From Thermoleophilia bacterium (GTDB lineage Bacteria > Actinomycetota > Thermoleophilia > RBG-16-64-13): a stretch of 6,045 nucleotides of DNA. Within the stretch, counting starts at the first letter, position 1. Each line of letters opens with the position of its first letter. Under the pieces are notes generated by a model. The model was given only the letters and a program-made list of their open reading frames with translations, was not told the DNA's origin and searched no databases. The translations under genes and the position numbers were made by a program. The stretch is taken from positions 1-6,045 of the forward strand of contig JAFGIH010000339.1 of the NCBI GenBank assembly GCA_016929985.1, in the 5' to 3' direction. This document shows positions 1 through 5,544 of this stretch, piece by piece.

Positions 1-1
1 G

Positions 2-289
2 CAGCAGATGCTCGCGATAGCCGCGGCGGTCATGTGTAAGCCACGTTTGCTACTCCTCGACGAACCGTCGATGGGTCTGTCGCCCTTGATGGTCTCGGAG
101 ATCGGGAAGATCGTGCGCGAGATCAACGCGGCGGGTACGACGGTGCTACTGGTCGAGCAGAACTCCCGGCTGGCCTTGAAGCTGGCCACGAGGGCGTACG
201 TTCTAGAGACCGGCAGTCTCGTCGTAGAAGGGGCGGCGGAGGAGCTCAAGCACAGTGAACACGTCCGTAAGGCCTATCTGGGGGAATGA
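2..289 (+). CDS. livF: LivF-type branched-chain amino acid ABC transporter ATP-binding protein (5'-truncated, C-terminal part)
   Basis: This is the C-terminal 95 or so residues of an ABC ATPase; the gene begins upstream of the window. Visible in order are the tail of the ABC signature region (QQMLAIA), the Walker B motif with D-loop (LLLLDEPSMGLSPL), the switch region TTVLLVEQN, and the closing segment YVLETGSLVVEG...VRKAYLGE. The VEQN switch and the YVLETG and VRKAYLG endings are characteristic of the LivF subfamily rather than LivG. LivF pairs with LivG on the cytoplasmic face of the LivHM permease and powers import of branched-chain amino acids, or of amides, urea or other small ligands in paralogues. 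One oddity is that the residue after QQMLAIA is Ala, where relatives usually have Arg (AIARAL). The TGA stop is 25 bp before the next start, so co-transcription is likely. Family assignment is firm; the substrate is unknown. Confidence 0.93.
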   Translation, partial: QQMLAIAAAVMCKPRLLLLDEPSMGLSPLMVSEIGKIVREINAAGTTVLLVEQNSRLALKLATRAYVLETGSLVVEGAAEELKHSEHVRKAYLGE

Positions 290-300
290 TCATCTAAGAC

Positions 301-306
301 GGAGGG
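301..306 (+). promoter_or_regulatory. Shine-Dalgarno site of the amidohydrolase gene
   Basis: GGAGGG lies 8 nt before the ATG at 315. It settles the start: the frame is open back to a GTG at 255, but that codon lies inside the upstream ABC ATPase gene, has no comparable ribosome site, and would add 20 non-conserved, Arg-rich residues. Confidence 0.8.
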
Positions 307-314
307 TGCGTGGT

Positions 315-2039
315 ATGACACTGAAGGAAGGCGGCGCTGCCGACTCCATCTATGTGAACGGGAAGATCATCACCGTCGATGCCAAGGACTCAACGGCTGA
401 AGCCTTGGCGATCAAAGGCGACAAGATCCTGGCCGTCGGATCGGACGTCGACGTCCGTGAGCTCGCAGGCAAGTCGACCGAGGTCGTCGATCTGGCCGGG
501 AAGACTGTTCTTCCCGGGATCAACGACTCGCATGCCCATGCCGCCATGTACGGTAGCAGCCGGCCTCCTCTCACGCTTGACCTCGGTTTCCCGATGGTCA
601 AGTCCATCGCAGACATCAAGGAAGCGGTGCGCGAGAGAGCTGCGGCGGTCCAACCCGGGGAGTGGATTCGAGGCAACGGTTGGGATTATGGCTATCTGGC
701 CGAGTATCTGGCCGATCGGTCACGCGGTCTCACTCGGTGGGATCTGGACGAGGTGGCGCCATACAACCCCGTCTTCCTTGTCGACTTCAGCCAGCATCGG
801 CTGGTCGCCAACAGCCGGGCCTTGGAGGTGGCCGGCATCACGCGCGATAGCACCATCGAGCCGGGCTCGGAGATCGTCAAGGATCCGGATACCGGTGAAC
901 CCACCGGGATGTTGGTGGAGCTTCCGGCCCAGGGCCTCTTGATGAGAGCGGTGCCCCCCTTCGACAGGGAAGAGAAACGGGCGGCTATTATCAGCGCCTT
1001 ACAGACGATGAATGCCCGGGGCATCACCAGTCTGACTGACCCCGCGCTTGGCCCCGGCGGTGCCGCTATGCAGGGCGGCATGCTGGGCCCAGAGTCCATC
1101 GGTGTCTACAGCGATCTTCGCGACGAAGGATCCTTGTCGGTGCGGATCAACGTGCTCTACCTCTTCGGCAACTACGGGGCCCTCTCTCTGAAGGATCTCG
1201 AAGAGAGCCTTCCGACGGTCGGCGAACGCAGCGTCTTGGGTGACGAGTGGCTGAAGGCCGAGGGCGTCAAGCTCTTCGCCGATGGCATCCCTCAGACCAA
1301 GACCGCCTGGATGCACGAGGAGTACCCCGACGGCGGCAACGGGAGTCTGGTCGTGCCCGGGGCGACCGAGCAGGAGCGCCACGACCACCTGGTCGGCATG
1401 ATCATGTTCGCGCACAGGCACGGATTCCAGTGCGGTATCCACGCCGTCGGCGACAGAGCCATCCAGTCGTGCGTTGATGGGTTTCTCAAGGCCCAAGAAC
1501 AGGACTCGCAGCGACTACGTCACTACCTCATCCATTCCGACATGATCACCGACTCGGACATCGATCGTATCGCCGCCAACGGCATCGGCGTGTCGGCCCA
1601 GTCCATACTGAAGTGGGTGTTCTCGGATGACATCGACACCGTGCTGGGCATCGAGCGCTCAGCGCGGCAGTTCCCGCTCCGCAGCCTGTTGGACGCCGGG
1701 GTCAACCTGAGCCTGTCGTCCGACGCCCCGGTGACGGCTCCCGACTGGTTGCGGGGGGTGGAGGCGGCGGTGCTGAGGAAGTCCAAGGCCTCGGGGACCG
1801 TCAGGGGCGCGCGACAACGCATAACGGTCCAGGAAGCCATCCGGGCGTACACGATGGGCAGCGCCTGGCTGGATCACATGGAGGAACGGAAGGGCTCGCT
1901 GGAGCGCGGCAAGCTCGCCGACTTTTGCGTTCTCGACCAGGACATCCTCTCCGTTCCAGCAGAGGACATCCACGCCATCACCAACGTGGGCACCGTGGTC
2001 GGAGGGAAGGTGGTCTACGACGCCGGGCTCAGGCGGTAG
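315..2039 (+). CDS. YtcJ-like metal-dependent amidohydrolase (amidohydrolase family 3)
   Basis: The 574-residue protein is close to the usual length of the YtcJ-type branch of the amidohydrolase superfamily. These are cytoplasmic TIM-barrel hydrolases that act on amide or related C-N bonds. The N-terminal beta-sandwich segment (DSIYVNGKIITVDA, about 10-23) leads into the metal-binding HxH motif (His73 and His75 in GINDSHAHA). Further hallmarks are GNGWDYG (120-126), VNS-like VANSRAL (164-170), VKLFADG (318-324) with Lys319, IHAVGDRAI (375-383) with His376, YLIHSDM (404-410) with His407, and SSDAPV (468-473) with Asp470, the expected catalytic acid. The C-terminus (GSLERGKLADFCVLD...VVGGKVVYD) is the typical returning beta-sandwich. 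The ATG at 315 is chosen for its SD site. The gene follows livF by 25 bp, which suggests that the transporter imports its substrate or a related compound; this is inference. Precise substrate cannot be read from the sequence. Confidence 0.93.
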   Translation: MTLKEGGAADSIYVNGKIITVDAKDSTAEALAIKGDKILAVGSDVDVRELAGKSTEVVDLAGKTVLPGINDSHAHAAMYGSSRPPLTLDLGFPMVKSIADIKEAVRERAAAVQPGEWIRGNGWDYGYLAEYLADRSRGLTRWDLDEVAPYNPVFLVDFSQHRLVANSRALEVAGITRDSTIEPGSEIVKDPDTGEPTGMLVELPAQGLLMRAVPPFDREEKRAAIISALQTMNARGITSLTDPALGPGGAAMQGGMLGPESIGVYSDLRDEGSLSVRINVLYLFGNYGALSLKDLEESLPTVGERSVLGDEWLKAEGVKLFADGIPQTKTAWMHEEYPDGGNGSLVVPGATEQERHDHLVGMIMFAHRHGFQCGIHAVGDRAIQSCVDGFLKAQEQDSQRLRHYLIHSDMITDSDIDRIAANGIGVSAQSILKWVFSDDIDTVLGIERSARQFPLRSLLDAGVNLSLSSDAPVTAPDWLRGVEAAVLRKSKASGTVRGARQRITVQEAIRAYTMGSAWLDHMEERKGSLERGKLADFCVLDQDILSVPAEDIHAITNVGTVVGGKVVYDAGLRR

Positions 2040-2190
2040 CGGCGCCGCTGCTGAAAGAGGCAAGCTCACTGAGCTCACGAAGCGTGAAGAGGAGCGGTAC
2101 TCAAGGAACTGGTGCGAGAGCTCGTCTCTTGAGGGACTACTAGGCGAACAAACGCACACTTGCGCGAGATTCGGCTGGTCGACTTCGGGG

Positions 2191-2220
2191 TATACTCTGT
2201 TTCAGTAGAGAAATACTCTG
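2191..2220 (+). promoter_or_regulatory. Candidate promoter/operator: TATACT box with two ATACTCTG direct repeats
   Basis: TATACT (2191-2196) matches a sigma-70 -10 box at five of six positions, but I see no good -35 at 15-18 bp upstream. The octamer ATACTCTG occurs at 2192-2199 and 2213-2220, spaced 21 bp start to start, which is about two helical turns, as dimeric repressor half-sites often are. This is the most AT-rich patch of the interval. A chance octamer repeat is not excluded. Confidence 0.3.
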
Positions 2221-2257
2221 CTCTTAGAAGGGCCAGAATGGGCACCGCAGCTTGTGA

Positions 2258-2287
2258 GTTGCGCCTCAGGTAGCGCAACCGCTTTTT
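2258..2287 (+). terminator. Rho-independent terminator-like hairpin (or leader attenuator)
   Basis: A perfect 7-bp stem (GTTGCGC at 2258-2264, GCGCAAC at 2273-2279) encloses an 8-nt loop. It is followed by CGC and five Ts (2283-2287), so it reads as an intrinsic terminator on the + strand. It lies 218 nt past the amidohydrolase stop and 67 nt before the small ORF. It could end the upstream operon, or act as an attenuator if transcription starts near 2200. Confidence 0.6.
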
Positions 2288-2342
2288 GTCCTCCCGTCCT
2301 CTTCCTCCTCCGCCATTTTCAACGGGCGCATCGTCATCGAGT

Positions 2343-2347
2343 GGGAG
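2343..2347 (+). promoter_or_regulatory. Shine-Dalgarno site of the 57-residue ORF
   Basis: GGGAG sits 6 nt before the ATG at 2354. Good spacing here is the main reason to believe the short reading frame is translated. Confidence 0.65.
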
Positions 2348-2353
2348 AAGACC

Positions 2354-2527
2354 ATGAGGATAGAAGTACACGAAGCTGAAGCGTCGACGTCCGAGCGGCC
2401 GCTGTGGGTGTGGCGCGTCTGGCTTGGCGGCCGTCTGACCCAGGGGTTTGGCCCAAGCGAGAAGGATGCACGGCACCAGGCCGATCTCGCCCAATTCCCG
2501 GTCGCAACCGCCAGCCGCAGACGTTAG
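2354..2527 (+). CDS. Small hypothetical protein (57 aa) coupled to the flippase-like gene
   Basis: The ATG reading frame has a well-placed GGGAG ribosome site and encodes 57 residues, beginning MRIEVHEAEA. I do not recognise a family. The visible layout is a polar, acidic N-terminus (1-15), a Trp-rich segment LWVWRVWLGGRL (17-28) that could form two beta strands around a Gly-Gly turn, then an amphipathic, charged stretch SEKDARHQADL (35-45) likely to be helical, and a basic tail ending in three Arg. There is no signal peptide or membrane span. Its TAG stop (2525-2527) directly abuts the TTG start of the next gene, which lacks an SD site of its own. Translation of this ORF may therefore serve to couple ribosomes into the membrane-protein gene, whether or not the peptide has its own role. 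It could alternatively be a leader peptide downstream of the hairpin. Confidence 0.6.
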   Translation: MRIEVHEAEASTSERPLWVWRVWLGGRLTQGFGPSEKDARHQADLAQFPVATASRRR

Positions 2528-3532
2528 TTGAGCGGGCTTCGCCGTTCACGGTGGCTGAAGTGGCTCACCTACGCCATCGCCGCCGGGGCGCTCGTATATG
2601 TTGTCTGGAACCTGAACCTGGCCGACCTTCGCCAGGGGATCTCCAACATGATCTGGTGGCCGGTGGTGTTGGCCATCTTGCTGCAGATGGCGCCCCGCGT
2701 GGTGCAGGCTTGGCGTTGGGGTTACCTCCTGCGGCCGGTCAAGACCCGCATGTCGGTGCTCCTCCACGCCATCTATGTCGGCACACTCATGAACGGCATC
2801 TTGCCGCTGTGCCCGAGTGACTTGGTCCGTGGCGTGATGGTAGCCAGAAGCACCCGCACGGGGACGGTGAGGGTGCTCTCTTCGCAGGCAGTCGAACGGG
2901 CCGCCGACGGTGTCGCCCTTACCCTGGTGGCCTGGCTCGCCATCCGCGGGTTACGGGTGCCGGCGGCGGTCGATCACGCGTTGTTGGCTCTCGTGGCGTT
3001 GGTAGGAGCCATGATGGCCGTCGGTCTCTTGATGACATTGCTGCATCGCCGGTTGCACGGCTACGTGGACTCTCGGCGGCCGGCCGGCCGGATGGGTAAG
3101 ACACTCAAGGGTGCCTCACTGGACATGCTCATCGGCGCCAAGGCGGTCAAGGCTTGGACCATGCCGGTCTCCATCTCCACCGGCTTCGGGATGGTCGGCA
3201 TGCACGTGGCGGTCATGTGGCTGATGCTGTATGCGTATCGTATCGACCTTTCTCTGTTGCAGGCGGCCGCGCTGTTCGGCATCATCACGATCGGCACTCT
3301 CATCCCCAACGCTCCCGGCAAGATCGGGGCCTGGCAGTTCTTCTGCGTCCTGGGCCTCGGACTGTTCGGGGTGTCGGCTACTCACGCCGCCGGCTTCAGT
3401 CTCGTGGCGTTCGCCATCTGGACTGTTCCCTCCCTGCTCTTGGGAGTCATAGCCCTGCTCGTGTCTCCTGTGTCTTGGGCTGAGCTCACCGGAGGGAAGC
3501 GCCCGGACAACAAGGAGATCCAGCCGGTCTGA
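2528..3532 (+). CDS. UPF0104 / MprF transmembrane-domain family protein (flippase-like integral membrane protein)
   Basis: This 334-residue, strongly hydrophobic protein has about eight probable membrane spans (roughly 13-27, 43-58, 80-95, 126-140, 149-172, 213-236, 244-260 and 268-313, the last probably two spans). It carries the conserved signatures of the lysylphosphatidylglycerol synthase membrane region/UPF0104 family: MNGILPLCPSDLVRG (88-102), VERAADGVAL (122-131) and PNAPGKIGAWQ (260-270) in a late loop. Family members are inner-membrane proteins; the MprF relative flips aminoacylated phospholipids and others are linked to glycolipid or polyprenyl-glycan assembly. No aminoacyl-transferase domain is attached here, so lysyl-lipid synthesis is not implied. 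The TTG at 2528 follows the small ORF's stop without a gap and without a clear SD site, which suggests translational coupling. The next early in-frame ATG would remove the first membrane span. Substrate is unknown. Confidence 0.85.
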   Translation: MSGLRRSRWLKWLTYAIAAGALVYVVWNLNLADLRQGISNMIWWPVVLAILLQMAPRVVQAWRWGYLLRPVKTRMSVLLHAIYVGTLMNGILPLCPSDLVRGVMVARSTRTGTVRVLSSQAVERAADGVALTLVAWLAIRGLRVPAAVDHALLALVALVGAMMAVGLLMTLLHRRLHGYVDSRRPAGRMGKTLKGASLDMLIGAKAVKAWTMPVSISTGFGMVGMHVAVMWLMLYAYRIDLSLLQAAALFGIITIGTLIPNAPGKIGAWQFFCVLGLGLFGVSATHAAGFSLVAFAIWTVPSLLLGVIALLVSPVSWAELTGGKRPDNKEIQPV

Positions 3533-3538
3533 CCGGTT
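3522..3538 (+). terminator. Weak hairpin at the end of the flippase-like gene
   Basis: CCGGT (3524-3528) pairs with ACCGG (3532-3536) around a 3-nt loop, extendable by a G-T and an A-T pair, and spans the TGA stop codon. Only three Ts and then C follow, so it is at best a weak terminator. Read-through into the lipoprotein gene is quite possible. Confidence 0.3.
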
Positions 3539-3566
3539 TCAGGGCTTCTTCGGGTAGCTCGGTCGA

Positions 3567-3591
3567 GAGCCGGCTCAAATGGTTGTATGCT
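3567..3591 (+). promoter_or_regulatory. Possible promoter/operator for the lipoprotein gene
   Basis: TATGCT (3586-3591) resembles a -10 box 43 nt before the GTG start. Upstream is a perfect 10-bp palindrome, GAGCCGGCTC (3567-3576), covering the zone just downstream of where a -35 element would lie. The -35 match itself (TCGAGA at 3563-3568) is poor, so this is only a candidate. Confidence 0.25.
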
Positions 3592-3619
3592 AGTGGAGGT
3601 TCAGGCTGCTGCTCGCTCT

Positions 3620-3625
3620 AGGAGG
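3620..3625 (+). promoter_or_regulatory. Shine-Dalgarno site of the lipoprotein gene
   Basis: AGGAGG lies 8 nt before the GTG at 3634. This favours that start over the GTG at 3625, which overlaps the SD site itself and would add three residues ahead of the Lys-Lys of the signal peptide. Confidence 0.85.
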
Positions 3626-3633
3626 TGCCCGGA

Positions 3634-4236
3634 GTGAAGAAGAGTCTGCTGGTCACTGTCGGGCTCGTCATCGTGCTCCTCGTCGGGGGCTGCTCGTCTG
3701 ACGAGGGCGCCGGCACGAGTTCGACTTCCATCCAACCCGGCACGGGGTCCGCCACGAGCACCTCGACCACTCTCGGCGAAGGCTCCGCCACTTCGTCCAG
3801 CGGTTCCGGCGCTGCAGCCAGCTCCACCACGGCGGTCACCGCGAAGGCCAACCGCTACGAGCAGGACGACTCGCGCCTGGTGTATTCAGGGACATGGAAG
3901 ACCCCGCTGCACCACTCTGCCTCCAACGGCAGTTTCACCTACACCAACTCCGCGGGCGGCAAGGTGACCATCACGTTCGAGGGTACGCATCTTGCGCTGA
4001 TCGTGAAGAAGTCGCCCAAGTACGGCAAGGCGAACGTCACCCTGGACGGAAAGAACCTCGGCACCATCGATCTCTACGACGCCGAGACCAAGTACCAGCA
4101 GAAGGCCTGGGGGACAGGTCAGCTCAAGCCTGGGACGCACACGGTCGTCATCGCGTGGACCGGCGCCAAGCGGGAAGCCGCGACAGAGACCAATATCAAC
4201 ATCGACTGCGTTCTCGTGACCGGGACTCTCAGGTAA
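3634..4236 (+). CDS. Secreted lipoprotein with Ser/Thr-rich linker and galactose-binding-like beta-sandwich domain
   Basis: The 200-residue product starts with a lipoprotein signal peptide: Lys2-Lys3, a hydrophobic core (5-17) and the lipobox VGGC with Cys20 as the predicted lipidated residue. The box is slightly unusual in having Gly at -2. A low-complexity linker rich in Ser, Thr, Gly and Ala (21-70) would hold the rest away from the membrane. The C-terminal domain (about 74-198) runs RYEQDDSRLVYSGTW, TYTNSAGGKVTITFEG, LIVKKSPKYGKANVTLDG, IDLYDAETKYQQKAW, GTHTVVIAWTG, then INIDCVLV. This pattern matches a jelly-roll domain common in actinobacterial surface and secreted proteins and related to carbohydrate-binding modules. 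Binding to cell-wall or environmental glycan is inferred, not shown, and no catalytic motif is seen. Its gene follows the flippase-like gene after 101 bp, and both may serve the envelope. Confidence 0.85.
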   Translation: MKKSLLVTVGLVIVLLVGGCSSDEGAGTSSTSIQPGTGSATSTSTTLGEGSATSSSGSGAAASSTTAVTAKANRYEQDDSRLVYSGTWKTPLHHSASNGSFTYTNSAGGKVTITFEGTHLALIVKKSPKYGKANVTLDGKNLGTIDLYDAETKYQQKAWGTGQLKPGTHTVVIAWTGAKREAATETNINIDCVLVTGTLR

Positions 4237-4389
4237 TGCGTCGCAGGGAGCGGCGATTGCCTGAGCTCCGGTAGCGGTGATACCTTTCGCGGTCTTTCGT
4301 ACCGCATCCGCGCTCATATCTCCGATACCGACGGCGCGCCCTCCTTCAGCAATGCAGTAGTATGGGAAATATTGATATAGGAGTTCTCT
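4237..4389 (+). other. Intergenic gap with compositional change
   Basis: These 153 bp hold no gene that I can support. GC-rich sequence runs to about 4340 (including GGCGCGCC at 4333-4340), then AT-rich sequence begins (about 4351-4390). GCGGT (4289-4293) and ACCGC (4301-4305) form a short hairpin without a T run, so I do not call a terminator. No convincing promoter boxes were found, although the AT-rich patch before 4390 is the likeliest place for one. Confidence 0.5.
4379..4383 (+). promoter_or_regulatory. Shine-Dalgarno site of the M24 family gene
   Basis: AGGAG lies 6 nt before the ATG at 4390 and supports that start. Confidence 0.75.
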
Positions 4390-5499
4390 ATGATTTCTGA
4401 AAAAGAGTATTTACGGCGTTACGCAATTATACGGGAATATATGCGTAAAGACGGAATGGACCGCCTCCTGGTCTGCGGTTTAGCGGCTGATTTTCACCGT
4501 GGGAATATCCGCTATATAACCGGATCGGGGAGGGGAGGCCAGTGCATTTTCCCCCTGGAGGAGAAACCTGTATTACTTACCGGCATAAATCAATCGACAT
4601 CCCCGAAGCTGGCCAAGAACGTCGGGGCATACGAACTTCTGGATTTCGTAGAGTCCGACAAACCGGGAGAAACGATCAACCGGGAGCTATCCCGTTTCGA
4701 CCGTGGCGGGAAGATTGGGCTCATCGGCATGGACTGCCTCACGCCATCGGCATATCTGCAGATAAAGGAGAAGTACGGCGACCGGCTGCTCGACCTGCCG
4801 GAATATTTGAGGCCGATGCGTGAGATCAAGAGCGCCGAAGAGATAGAGATGACACGCGCCGCCGCGGCGATAGCGGACAAGGTGTATTTCCGCCTGCGCG
4901 AGATAATCACGCCGGGCCTGGGCGAGTACGAGATATACGGCGATGTCAAAAAGGTGATCTACGCAAACGGCTGCGAATACTCGTTCGACTTGATCGACGC
5001 GGCAGGCTGCACCATGAACATGTCCTTCCACCCCACCCCTGATAAGCTTGAGAAGGATGGAACGCTGTTCATGGAGATCTCGCCGGCCTACGATGGCTAT
5101 TATGCCCAGTTGCCGGTAACACTACCGGTGACCAGTTTCCCGCCTCAGATCAAAGAGATGTTCATGGCATGGGCGGAGGCTGACAAAGAGGTCCGGCCGC
5201 TGTTGCGCCCCGGTACGCGGATATCGGACATCTACAGAGTTTTGATAGACAGCATCGAAAGAAGAGGCTTCGTCGCGCCGCTGCGCCCCGGCCATTCGCT
5301 GGGGCTGGATATACTGGATTTTTGGTCTATCGATGAAACGAATACTGCGACGCTCAGACCAGACATGGTGATAGCAGTACACCCGCCATGCATGACCAAA
5401 CTTTGGGGAGATGCCGTGGGCGAAGGCTATACATATGTGATTACTGAAGAAGGGTGTGAAAAACTTAGTAAGGTGGACCTGGCTTGTGAACTTGGCTAG
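4390..5499 (+). CDS. M24 (Xaa-Pro dipeptidase/creatinase-like) family protein with altered metal-site residues
   Basis: The 369-residue protein has the two-domain build and length of Xaa-Pro dipeptidases and creatinases. An N-terminal creatinase-type domain (about 1-140; GNIRYITGSGRGG at 38-50) is joined through RPMREIKSAEEIEMTRAAA (141-159), the usual linker-helix signature, to the pita-bread domain (about 155-360), with GHSLGLD (301-307) and VITEEGCEKLS (350-360). When aligned by eye, most of the five metal ligands of active M24 peptidases are missing: Glu229 replaces the first Asp, Gln240 falls near the second, His302 is kept, His331 replaces the first Glu, and Gly346 replaces the last Glu, with Glu345 adjacent. 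It may therefore act without metal, as creatinase does, or on a non-peptide substrate. Codon use is unlike the upstream genes (12 of 29 Ile codons are ATA). It sits 45 bp upstream of the AOR gene and is probably co-transcribed with it. Confidence 0.88.
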   Translation: MISEKEYLRRYAIIREYMRKDGMDRLLVCGLAADFHRGNIRYITGSGRGGQCIFPLEEKPVLLTGINQSTSPKLAKNVGAYELLDFVESDKPGETINRELSRFDRGGKIGLIGMDCLTPSAYLQIKEKYGDRLLDLPEYLRPMREIKSAEEIEMTRAAAAIADKVYFRLREIITPGLGEYEIYGDVKKVIYANGCEYSFDLIDAAGCTMNMSFHPTPDKLEKDGTLFMEISPAYDGYYAQLPVTLPVTSFPPQIKEMFMAWAEADKEVRPLLRPGTRISDIYRVLIDSIERRGFVAPLRPGHSLGLDILDFWSIDETNTATLRPDMVIAVHPPCMTKLWGDAVGEGYTYVITEEGCEKLSKVDLACELG

Positions 5500-5533
5500 C
5501 AAATTACAGCTTTGACACCAAAGAGTTCTTGAT

Positions 5534-5538
5534 GGGAG
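5534..5538 (+). promoter_or_regulatory. Shine-Dalgarno site of the AOR gene
   Basis: GGGAG lies 6 nt before the TTG at 5545. The alternative in-frame ATG at 5614 has no SD-like sequence upstream, and an in-frame TGA at 5530-5532 bars any earlier start. Confidence 0.65.
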
Positions 5539-5544
5539 ACAACC

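Larger units (their letters stand above)
2040..2353 (+). other. Gene-free leader/intergenic region (314 bp)
   Basis: No convincing gene is seen on either strand. The region contains an inverted repeat CTCAAG/CTTGAG (2100-2105 and 2128-2133, 22-nt loop), a repeated octamer ATACTCTG at 2192 and 2213, a TATACT box at 2191-2196, a strong hairpin with T run at 2258-2287, and a pyrimidine-rich stretch at 2282-2322 ahead of a small ORF. It separates the amidohydrolase operon from the membrane-protein group and probably holds the end of one transcript and the start of the next. Confidence 0.6.

Noticed and set aside
255..314. GTG at 255 as an earlier start for the amidohydrolase
   Set aside because: It overlaps the livF coding end, lacks a good SD site and adds residues not typical of the family; ATG 315 has GGAGGG at 8 nt.
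999..1496. 165-codon minus-strand reading frame inside the amidohydrolase gene
   Set aside because: It is an antisense shadow with no ribosome site or family resemblance; the + strand has strong motifs throughout.
2100..2133. CTCAAG/CTTGAG inverted repeat as a terminator
   Set aside because: The stem is 6 bp with a 22-nt loop and no following T run; it could arise by chance.
1659..2159. Long minus-strand reading frame opposite the 3' end of the amidohydrolase gene
   Set aside because: It is an antisense shadow of a clearly conserved gene in GC-rich DNA, with Arg- and Pro-rich low-information product and no recognisable motif.
4289..4305. GCGGT/ACCGC hairpin after the lipoprotein gene as a terminator
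   Set aside because: The stem is only 5 bp with a 7-nt loop, and no T run follows on either strand.
4333..4340. GGCGCGCC octamer as a possible cloning or assembly scar
   Set aside because: It matches a rare-cutter site but occurs naturally in GC-rich DNA; no vector sequence adjoins it.
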